Origin: Alectoria sarmentosa
Taxonomy: Eukaryota; Ascomycota; Lecanoromycetes; Lecanorales; Parmeliaceae
Direction of reading: 5' to 3'
Length of the DNA stretch: 17,726 bases
NCBI GenBank assembly: GCA_009733775.1
Contig: WOGZ01000523.1
Span: 1-17,726 of the forward strand
The notes below the pieces were generated by a model. The model did no database searches and was not told the origin of the DNA. It worked only from the letters and a program-made list of their open reading frames with translations. Numbering within the stretch: the stretch's first letter is position 1; each line of letters starts with the position of its first letter. The position numbers and the translations under genes were made by a program. Shown here piece by piece: positions 10,167-17,726 of the stretch.

Positions 10167-10339
10167 TGTTATAAACGTATTTTATTTAACCTTATCGCTT
10201 ACTTAATTTTATCGAATTTATCGATTTTAACGTGATTTAAAAACTTATATATAAATCTTTTCTCTTATATATAATTTTTAAATTTATTATTTTTATTATA
10301 TACACTTATATAATTTTAAACTTTATGTTAATTTTAATA
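10167..10339 (+). repeat. LTR-like repeat, family C, right copy
   Basis: A 173-bp unit, TGTTATAAACG at the left and ATTTTAATA at the right. The terminal CA of the left copy is TA here, a single transition. Confidence 0.65.
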
Positions 10340-11177
10340 CGATACGTTAAAGCTTTCATTATTAATTAATTTTAACATTCGTTAATCGATTTAATATCGC
10401 ATATATTTATAAAATAAATATATAAATTCTTAATATTATATATTACACACATTATAAATATATAATTTAAATTTTATTTTTTAATAATTATTAATAACTT
10501 TTAATTTAAATTCTCTTTTAAATCGTTTATATCGTCGTTGAATTCGTAATTATTATATATTAATAATTAATTCTTCGCGTTTAAGTTACGCAATTATTAA
10601 ATCGAATAATAATATACGTTTTATATAAAATATACGTTATTATAACGTCATCTTTTATAAAATTTCATAAAAATTATAAAGTTTAAATTGAATTAATTGA
10701 TTTTATAATTATTTTATTAGTGAAAATATTTAATAAACATATATTTATTTAATATATCTCGAAATTTTCTTTTAATTCTTAAAGGTTAATTTTATTACAC
10801 AATTTAATTATTAAATTTAGTAATAATATTACGTTTTTTGTATATATTTATTTATTTGCGTTTATTTAACGACATAAATAATACGTTTTAAATTTTTAAT
10901 TCTTTTAATTTTTCGAAAAAAAAGATTAAATATCGTTGCGATGTTGATTTGATTTAAAAATCGAATATTTAAAATCGAAAACAATTAAAGTAAACGTTTA
11001 AATAACGTTAAAAACTTTCGAAAGTTTATTTTTAAGAGAGAAATTAATTTGAAAAAAAGGTTTTAAACGTTTTAAAAAGAAAAATCGTCGCTTTTAATAA
11101 AAACGCGAATTTTTTATATTAAAAATTCGTAATATTGAATTTCGTAATAAAAATTCGCAAAATATTATTTAAAAAAC

Positions 11178-11255
11178 GTTAATTATTATATTTATAATTT
11201 CGTTTATAATCGAAATGTTAATTATTATACTCGTGATTTCGTTTTTAATAAAAAT
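11178..11255. repeat. 39-bp tandem duplication
   Basis: Unit 11178-11216 is repeated exactly in register at 11217-11255. Both start GTTAATTATTATA and contain ATTTCGTTT. Most differences are C/T or G/A, with a couple of transversions near the right end. Confidence 0.65.
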
Positions 11256-11750
11256 ATTTATTTTTAAAATTAAGATTACTCGCTTCGAGAAATTAAAACC
11301 TTATTAAAATAAAAACGAAAAAAAATATATGCGTTAATTATACGATGCGAAAATTATTTTCATTAAAATTTTTGAATATTTTATTATTAATATTTTCAAA
11401 ATTATTTATTATATAAAAATTTTAAAAAATAATATTAATAATTAATAATATATCGAATACGAAAAAAAAGATTTTATTAAATTTTATAATTAACTTAATT
11501 AATTATTATTAACTAATTTGTAAAAAATGAAAAAAGATTAAATATAAATTTAATTAAAAATTTACGATTTTTAAAGTTTATTTAAAAATATTAAAAATTG
11601 ATTTATTAATTTTAATAAAGAAATATCAAATTAATTTATTTTTTACGAAATTTTAATTTACGTTAAAGAATCGAATTTTAAATAATGATAATATGTTTAA
11701 ATAACGCGAAATAAGTCTTATTATAATTATTATATATAAATGAATTTTTA

Positions 11751-11890
11751 AACGCGTACGCGACGAAAACGATCGCGATTCGAATTTAAAATCTTTCGAA
11801 AACAAAAACGCAAGAAGTTCGTCTTTAAATTCTCGAATTTCGAAATTTAATTAATTTAATCGTGACGATAACGTTAAAACGTCGCATATT
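11751..11890. other. CpG-rich patch
   Basis: A cluster of CpG far denser than its flanks, opening with the perfect 10-bp palindrome CGCGTACGCG (11753-11762) and followed by GATCGCGATTCG. It has no open frame of useful length on either strand that I could follow. It may be the remnant of a once G+C-rich unit. Confidence 0.45.
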
Positions 11891-12036
11891 TATAAAAAAA
11901 CGAAAATAAACAAAAAAACGAATTCGAAATTAAATAAAAAAAATTTATTTATTTTTATTATAATAAAAAAGATTATATCAAATTTTAATAATTGAATAAA
12001 AATAAATCGATTATTTATATTATTATTATTACGATA

Positions 12037-12064
12037 AAAAACGATTCGATTTCGCAATCGTTTT
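12037..12064. repeat. 9-bp perfect hairpin
   Basis: AAAACGATT (12037-12045) and AATCGTTTT (12056-12064) are exact inverted repeats around a 10-base loop. It is not followed by a U tract in a position that would suggest termination of a known gene. Confidence 0.4.
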
Positions 12065-12496
12065 AAAAACGAAAACGAAAAAACGAAAAATATAAATTAT
12101 CTCTTTTATTATTATAAAAAAATGAATTATAATTTAAAATAGTTCGAAATAATTTATTACTTTACTCGATTTTAAAATTTATATTAATTTAATAATATAA
12201 ACATTTACGATTTAATAAAATTTATAATTTTATAATAACGTTATTTTATCGACGTTGAAATGTTAAACGATTAAAATATATATTATTACGACGTTTATAT
12301 GTTGAGTTATTAATTAATTAAAAATTAAAAATAAAATAAATAATATAAAACATTATTTTATATTATCGATTAAGAATTTTTTTTTACATCGTTTTAAATA
12401 TATTTATTTTAAATTAATTGCATATATATTTAATTTTGTAACGACTTAATAAAAATACAAAAATACTTAATTTTAAAAAGATTTAAACTAAGAAAT

Positions 12497-12709
12497 TTGA
12501 TTAATTCGTTGCAAACATTAATAAGAAATATATATATATATATTTATAATCGTATATGCTACGACGACGCGAAGCGAAAAAAAAACGTATTTAATTTAAA
12601 AAAATTGTTAAAATTGTTAAAATTTGAAATCGTTTTTTTAAAAAGAAAATTAATATTTTATTTATATTTGAATCAAAAAATTATATTATTAAGATCAGAA
12701 ATAAAATAA
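12497..12709 (+). pseudogene. Open frame of ~70 codons, possible coding relic
   Basis: A frame open for about 213 bases, long for such AT-rich DNA. It begins with TTG, so it is not a normal eukaryotic start. The C-terminal half is a K/L/I/F-rich stretch with heptad-like leucines (LKKLLKLLKFEIVFLKR) that could form an amphipathic helix or coiled coil. No family is recognised, and no second copy exists in the window to test conservation. It might be a fragment of a transposon protein or chance. Confidence 0.2.
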
Positions 12710-12998
12710 AATCGTTATATAATTTTTTATATAATTTATTTTAAACGAAATTATTCAAATTGCGACTATATTAAAAAAATGTTTTTATAAAAATTGAATT
12801 CGATATTCGATTTTCTTCGCAAAAACGTTAATTTTATTTATATTTAAAAATAACGATAAATTACGATTATATATAAAATATAAAAAATTGAATGCGATGA
12901 TAATTAAAAATCGATATTCGTTATTTTAAATTATAAAAACGTTAAATCGCTTATACGACGTTAAGATTTTTATAAAATTAAATTTGAAAAATAATTAT

Positions 12999-13202
12999 TA
13001 TTAAAATTAATATAAAGTTATATTATATAAATATATTAAATACGATAATTAAGTGCAAAGAAAATATATACATAAAAAAATGACATTTATATAAAAGTAA
13101 ATGTCTTTATTAAAACACGCTAAGTTTAATCGAATAATGTTAAAAAAATATAATGTTAAAGAAAAGTTAATTTTTTTAAAAATGTAAAATACGCTCGTAA
13201 CA
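12999..13202 (-). repeat. LTR-like repeat, family B, copy 2
   Basis: A 204-bp unit, on the + strand starting TATTAAAATTAAT and ending CTCGTAACA. It shares long blocks with 16262-16465 and 5808-6009. The TA start against TG in the solo copy is a transition. By inferred orientation this is the 3' LTR of the complete unit. Confidence 0.65.
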
Positions 13203-14426
13203 TTTTTTTTTTGTAAAAAACAATGTTTTAACGTTATAAAGATCGGAAAAATATTTTCATAATTTATTTTATATCTTTAAAATCTTTACTTAATAATCGT
13301 TTTCAATCGAAGAAGATTAATAATAATAACGACATTAATATATCGCGTGAAAATTCTTAATCACGTCGTCGATATTATAATGTTTTATCGTTTTAAACGT
13401 TTAAAAATAACGTAATTTAATGAAAAATTGACGTTATAATCGTTATTAAAACATTTAAATATTCAATATTATTTAATATTTCATATTTTAAACGAAAATA
13501 AAATCGTAAAAATTAAACGATATAATTAAATAAAATCTTTCGAATCGAATTAAGTCGCAAACGTTAAATCTTATTTAAAATTCGCATATATTTTAATAAT
13601 GTTTTAAATAATCTTTTTTTATCAATTATTATATATATAATATTAAATAAAATAAGCAACGACGATAACGAGATCTTAACACGTCGTTAAAAGATTTCGA
13701 AAAATGTTTATAATATAAATAACGAGGGTCGCGTGTTCGTTTAATTCTTAAATTAATATATTATTATTATCGACCTCGATCGATTTTATCGTTGAAAAAA
13801 TGACGTGAAAACGTATATAAATAATCGAAAATTGTATATAATTATTATCGTTCGCTATAATAACGACGACGTATAAAAGAAATAAAAAATAAAAAATAAA
13901 AATAATAAAGCTTTTTTATAATTCAATAATTAATCGAATAAAATAATGTATATTTTTTCTATCGTGACTTGTTTGAATATCTTTTATAAAAATCTTTTAT
14001 TACGTTTTTTACATTATCGAATTCGTTTTTATTAATATTATATAAATTAAAATCTTTATCAACGTTTTTTTATTTAATTTATATTTAAAACCATTTTATA
14101 ATTTTTTGAAATTTAATATATCTTTAATTATTCATTTCTCTTTATTTTTAACGATAATAATTTAAAAAAAAGATTTTTTTAATTAAATAATGAATTAATA
14201 ACGACGAGATTTAAGAATTTAAGATAAAAGACGTTGAAGATTTTTATTATTTTAAATAATTTCAATTTGTAAAGAAAATTAATAACGAATATAATTTTAA
14301 ATAAATCGAATATTTTATTATTTAATTTTTTAAACAATATATCGATAACGATGTTTTTATTATTAAAAAAATGAAATCGTTTTTTTTAAACGTTATATTC
14401 TTTTTATAACGATTAATTTATTCGAT
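13203..14426 (-). repeat. Internal module B, copy 1
   Basis: Aligns with 16466-17490 in the same orientation. Alignment is clear from about 13515 onward (CGAATCGAAT landmark at about 13542 and 16610), and looser with a large length difference at 13203-13515. Next to the LTR it carries ten T followed by G, i.e. an A-rich purine tract on the minus strand. It also holds a CpG-rich patch at 13655-13880, including GGGTCGCGTGTTCG at 13726-13739, and an AAAT-rich run at about 13882-13910. No coding frame survives. Confidence 0.65.
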
Positions 14427-16248
14427 TATTAAACGTATTTCTTTTTCATTTTATTATATATAAGAATATTATTTAAATACTCGAAAAAAATGTCGTTTAT
14501 ATATTATTAATAAACAATAAAATCATTTATTAATTTAAATAAAAGTATTTAATATTTATATATTTTAAAAAATATAATAAATATAATAAAATCTTTTTTA
14601 TTTAAATGTATTCGAAGTTTATTAAAAGTAACGATAATGTTAAATAATATAAAATATTTACAATTTTATATTTTTGTCAAAATTTCATTTATTAATAAAA
14701 TAAAATATCGATTTCTTTTAATAATAATATTCAATTTTCGATAATTTATATAAAATCGTAAATCTTTATTTAATTTTTCAATAAATAAAATAAATGAGAC
14801 GAATAAAACATAATTGAATAAAATTAATTTTTTTTAAATATTCATTTAAATACTTTTTGATTTATTCGAATTTGTGATTTAATTATAAATAAATTCGATT
14901 TTTGAATAATATAGTTTTATTTACTTTTTTAACGAACTTCAATTTATAATTATAAAAAAGATATAAAAATAATATATTTATTTATAATTTATTAAAAACA
15001 TTCGCGTAATTATAATAATTTATAAAAAAATTATTAAACATTTTTTAAAAAATGAAAATCTTAATATTATTTATTTAAATATTTTTTAATATATAAAATT
15101 TATAAAAAAAATTGTATTGAATTTCGAAATCGTACGAATATAATTTATTAATTAATATACAATTATCTCGTTACAATTGTAATATAATCTTAATAAATTT
15201 ATTAAAAATATCGTAAATTTTATTTATTATTAAAAGAAAAAATCTTTTTTTTTATTTCGAATTAAATAATATTAAATCGATACGTTATTTTCAATAATGT
15301 CGATAAAATTAAATTTCTGAATTTTTTTTTAAATGTCTTAAATGTTAATATTAACCTTTTTTTATTTGAAATGTTTTTAAAATAATTTATATCGAAATTA
15401 TCTTCGTTCGATTCATTTTTAATAATAAATTATAAAAACGATAAATCTTTAAATGCTAATATCTTATTATTATTATATTTATATCGTTTAAATATAAGTA
15501 ACATTTTATTTTTAAACATATCGAAGACGATTTCATATTTATTTATTTATAAATTTTCGAAAATTAAATCGTGTTGTTTTAATAAAGCGATAAAAATAAA
15601 TTAAGATTTTTTTTTATAATCGTGTACGTTTAAAGTAAATAAAAGATAATAAATAACAAGTTGTTTAAACAATCGCTCATCATATTCTCTTAATAATTTA
15701 AACTTAAAAAAATCGATTTATAAACGTTTACATATTTTAAAGACGAGAGTTTTATTAATAACGATATAAATTTTAATATATTCGCAATTCATAAAAGAAT
15801 TTGTAAATATTATTTATTTATTTTATAATAATAACGTAATTATTATTCGAAAGAATTAACGTGTTAAAAAATCATTTAAAATATTCGTTAAACACACGTT
15901 CATATTATCTTTTATCATGATTTTTAAAAAAAAAAAAAAACTTTTTTCGAATTACTCGAAGAGTTCTCTTAAAAATCTTATAAATTATTTTTATCGTTAT
16001 CATTTATTTTCATAACGTGTACTCGAATAACTTTTTTATTTAATTAAAAGTAATTAAGTTTGATACATTTAAATTAATTGCAATTATAATATATAAACTT
16101 TTTAATATTAATTTCGATTTTAAGTTTAATAAATAAAATCGATATAATAAATTTTATAAATGTTGTTATAATGCGAGTAATTTTCGTTATTATTAAAATA
16201 ATTGATTTTTTTATTGAAAATAACGTTTTAATTATAAATGTTTTAAAC
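14427..16248 (-). repeat. Repeat module A, copy 2
   Basis: Homologous to 1036-2899. This copy has lost some sequence (a gap near 14478 and another near 15430-15440, within the relic frame). It contains a run of 15 A at 15926-15940. Only about 13 bases separate its end from the LTR-like repeat at 16262. Confidence 0.75.
15178..15430 (-). pseudogene. Broken second copy of the module A relic frame
   Basis: Corresponds to the frame at 1771-2118. FDINYFK, LILTF and TFKKK segments are recognisable in one frame, YYL and RNKK segments in a shifted frame after small indels, and at least one stop interrupts it. Replacements against the first copy are mostly those expected from C-to-T and G-to-A change. 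Product unknown. Confidence 0.4.
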
Positions 16249-16261
16249 TTTTCTTCGTATT

Positions 16262-16465
16262 TATTAAAATCGATATATAGTTAAATTATATAAATATATT
16301 AAATAAGATTATTAAGTAAGAAGAAAATATGTATATAAAAAAAAGACATTTATATAAAAGTAAATATTTTTATTAAAACACGTTAAGCTTAATTAAATAA
16401 TGTTAAAAAAATGTGATATTGTGAAAAATTTAGTTTTATTAAAAATATAAAGTAAGCTTATAACA
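16262..16465 (-). repeat. LTR-like repeat, family B, copy 3
   Basis: A 204-bp unit, on the + strand starting TATTAAAATCGAT and ending CTTATAACA. It would serve both as 5' LTR of the unit to its left and as 3' LTR of the partial unit to its right, in the inferred minus orientation. Confidence 0.65.
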
Positions 16466-16479
16466 TTATCTTTTTTTTC
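16466..16479 (-). other. Polypurine-tract-like sequence next to LTR-like copy 3
   Basis: Read on the minus strand, GAAAAAAAAGATAA runs directly into TGTTA. The tract has the same form as those next to families R and C. The equivalent next to copy 2 is the A-run at 13203-13213. Confidence 0.4.
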
Positions 16480-17490
16480 AAAAATCGATATTTCAATTCT
16501 ATAAAAATCGAAGATATTCGTTTATAATTTACTTTAAATCTTCGCAATTTATAATCGATAATTAATATAATCGAAGAAAGTTATCGAGATATAATAAAAT
16601 AAAACTTTTCGAATCGAATCAAATCGTAAACGCTAAACTTTATTTAAACGTCGTATATATTTTAATAATGTTTTGCGAAGCTCTTTTTTATAAAATGTTA
16701 TTTATATAATATTAAATAATATAAATAATAACGACGACGAGATATTAAAATGTCGTTAAAGAACTTTTTAAAACATTTATAACGTAAATAAAAAAAACGA
16801 CGTGTTCGTTTAAGTCTTAAATTGCATATCGTCGTCGCCGATTAACATCGATTTTTGAAAAGACGTGAAAACGCATTTTTATAATAATAAACGAATTGAA
16901 ATTATTTATATTATTATTCGATATAATAATATAATAAAGAAAAAAGAAAAAAAATTGAATAATAAGACTTTTTTATAAATTAATCGTTAATTTAATCGAA
17001 AAATGCGTAATCTTTTTATCGTAATTTATTTAAATATTTTTTATAAAAGTCTTTTATTACGTTTTTGATATTATCGAATTCGTTTTTATTAATATTATAT
17101 TAATTGAAATCTTTATCAACGTCTTTTTATTTAATTTTATATTTAAAACGATTTCATAATTTCTTTAAATTTAATATGTTTTTAATTATTTTTTTATTTT
17201 TTATTTTTGACGATAATAGTTTGAGAAAAAGAGTTTTTTTAATTAAATAATGAATTAATAATAACGAGATTTAAGAGTTTAAAATGAAAAACGTTATAAA
17301 TTTTTATAATTTTAAATAATTTCAATTTGTAAAAAGAATCGATAATAAATATGATTTTAAATAAATCGAACATTTTGTCGTTTAATTTTTTAAATAATTT
17401 ATTAATAACGATGTTTTTGTTATTAAAAAAGACGAAATCGTTTTTTTTAAACGTTATATCTTTTTTATAACGATTAATTTATTCGATTAT
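16466..17490 (-). repeat. Internal module B, copy 2 (partial element)
   Basis: Aligns with 13203-14429; from about 16583 on the alignment is easy to follow, including the AACGATTAATTTATTCGATT block near the end. It is shorter than the first copy near the LTR. The alignment stops at 17490, where the first copy passes into module A. Confidence 0.65.
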
Positions 17491-17726
17491 CGTAAATTAT
17501 GCTTTATTTAAATTATCGCGTATATAAACGAAAACGTCTTATATATAATCGATAATATTTTTTATTTTTATAACATTAAAACGTTTTCGAATAATAACGT
17601 AATTAATAATATCAAAATTAAAGTAAAAATCTTTATTTATATAAAAGAGCGACACATTAATAAAGGTTAAAACATTATTATTATTCGCAAATTCGATTAT
17701 AAATATTTATTTAATTTAATCGTTTT
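17491..17726. other. Anonymous AT-rich DNA, nothing recognised
   Basis: No match to module A or to other repeats. A 9-bp inverted repeat, CGAAAACGT (17529-17537) with ACGTTTTCG (17581-17589), is the only structure noted. Confidence 0.5.

Larger units (their letters stand above)
7582..10339 (+). mobile_element. LTR-retroelement-like unit, family C, decayed
   Basis: Direct repeats at 7582-7765 and 10167-10339 enclose about 2.4 kb. The left repeat starts TGTTA and ends TAACA; the right one starts TGTTA and ends TAATA, i.e. TG...CA ends with one transition. The right repeat is immediately preceded by a purine tract, GAAGAAAAGAATAA, in the position of a polypurine tract, which gives + orientation. 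The internal part shows more C than G on the + strand (clear at 8000-9400) and no intact gag or pol. At about 2.76 kb it is shorter than a typical autonomous LTR retrotransposon, so it is either internally deleted or a non-autonomous element. Five-base flanks (AATAA and CGATA) do not match, so the alternative is two independent solo LTRs. Confidence 0.5.
10340..12998. other. Mostly anonymous AT-rich DNA
   Basis: No gene could be supported. Items listed separately: a 39-bp tandem duplication (11178-11255), a CpG-rich patch (11751-11890), a hairpin (12037-12064) and an open frame (12497-12709). A small inverted repeat CGAATTTTT / AAAAATTCG lies at 11106-11129, a run of ACGAAA-like units at about 12065-12092 and a short TA run at about 12528-12542. 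Confidence 0.5.
12999..17490 (-). mobile_element. Tandem LTR-element array, family B (LTR - internal - LTR - partial internal)
   Basis: LTR-like repeats at 12999-13202 and 16262-16465 enclose a 3059-bp internal region. After the second LTR-like repeat the internal region starts again (16466-17490 aligns with 13203-14429), as in a tandem array that shares LTRs. Minus orientation is inferred from purine tracts, read on the minus strand, directly before TGTTA at both LTRs, and from the minus-strand coding relic in module A. The internal part has two modules: 13203-14426, shared with 16466-17490, and 14427-16248 (module A2), shared with 1036-2899. No intact protein frame remains. At 16466-17490 the copy stops exactly where module A begins, which is unexplained. 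Confidence 0.55.
1..17726. other. Gene-less, CpG-retaining AT-rich block (RIP-type heterochromatin)
   Basis: The whole window is A+T-rich, and every frame on both strands is broken by frequent stops. Surviving C is disproportionately followed by G: in 301-360, five of six C residues are in CpG. CC and GG are rare. Aligned repeat copies differ almost only by transitions: 1717-1782 against 15123-15188 has seven differences in 66 bases, all transitions. Known background: RIP in ascomycetes converts C to T on both strands of duplicated DNA, CpA first, leaving AT-rich DNA with relatively spared CpG. CpG methylation decay as in vertebrates would do the opposite. Inferred: a RIP-affected isochore, possibly centromeric or subtelomeric. 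Alternatives are intergenic DNA of another very AT-rich eukaryote, but those do not normally show CpG excess plus transition-only repeat decay. Confidence 0.75.

Noticed and set aside
12037..12064. Rho-independent terminator
   Set aside because: The stem is AT-rich, there is no upstream gene, and the evidence points to a eukaryotic source.
12497..12709. A real 70-codon protein gene
   Set aside because: It starts with TTG, has no recognisable domain, and its composition is what random AT-rich sequence gives. Kept only as a low-confidence relic.
13725..13745. tRNA-like B-box / T-arm sequence (GGGTCGCGTGTTCG)
   Set aside because: The stem after the TTCG loop does not pair, the B-box consensus fails at two positions, and no acceptor or D arm lies upstream. 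It sits inside a retroelement-like internal module and is degraded in the second copy.
14427..16248. Terminal inverted repeats of module A
   Set aside because: ATTAAACGTATTT at the left end resembles inverted AATTAAAACGTTATTTT near the right end, but only with gaps, and the right border is not sharp. In DNA this AT-rich that is too weak.
13203..16261. tRNA primer-binding sites next to the LTR-like repeats
   Set aside because: Sequence just inside the inferred 5' ends (for example AATACGAAG on the minus strand at 16261) does not match a tRNA 3' end convincingly, even allowing for transitions.
1..17726. Bacterial endosymbiont, organelle or Plasmodium/Dictyostelium-type AT-rich DNA
   Set aside because: Reduced symbionts and organelles are gene-dense and this window has no genes, rRNA or tRNA. 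The other AT-rich eukaryotes do not show spared CpG with transition-only repeat divergence.
1..17726. CRISPR array
   Set aside because: The short tandem repeats (16, 37 and 39 bp units) are directly adjacent units of two or three copies without spacers, and no cas-like frame exists.
1..17726. Telomere repeats
   Set aside because: No TTAGGG or CCCTAA run is present; GG and CC are almost absent throughout.

Overview
This window is extremely A+T-rich eukaryote-type DNA (by eye roughly 85% A+T) with no intact gene. Most of the surviving G and C sits in CpG, while CpC/GpG are nearly absent. Wherever two copies of a repeat can be aligned, they differ almost only by C/T and G/A transitions. That combination is the signature of repeat-induced point mutation (RIP), so the best reading is an AT-isochore or other heterochromatic block (subtelomeric, pericentromeric or centromeric) of a filamentous ascomycete (Pezizomycotina). 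The assignment is inference from base composition and repeat decay; no conserved gene is present to confirm it.

Layout. 1-1035: anonymous AT-rich DNA with a small 16-bp tandem repeat. 1036-2899: module A1 of a repeat whose second copy is 14427-16248; it carries a decayed reading frame on the minus strand. 2900-3971: nothing recognised. 3972-5224: a small retroelement-like structure with three ~142-bp LTR-like repeats and internal minisatellites. 5808-6009: an isolated ~200-bp LTR-like repeat. 6757-7276: a ~520-bp MITE-like element with terminal inverted repeats and a 9-bp target-site duplication. 7582-10339: an LTR-retroelement-like unit with 184/173-bp direct repeats. 10340-12998: mostly anonymous, with a 39-bp tandem duplication, a CpG-rich patch and one open frame that may be a relic. 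12999-17490: a tandem LTR-element array on the minus strand, LTR - internal (3.06 kb) - LTR - partial internal. 17491-17726: nothing recognised.

The unifying observation is that three different repeat families have units bounded by TGTTA...TAACA (or versions decayed by transitions). In each family at least one unit is preceded by a purine tract ending in TAA right before TGTTA. This is what LTRs with adjoining polypurine tracts should look like after RIP. The region is best viewed as a graveyard of small LTR elements and one DNA transposon. No expressed gene, RNA gene, CRISPR array, virus gene or toxin gene could be supported.
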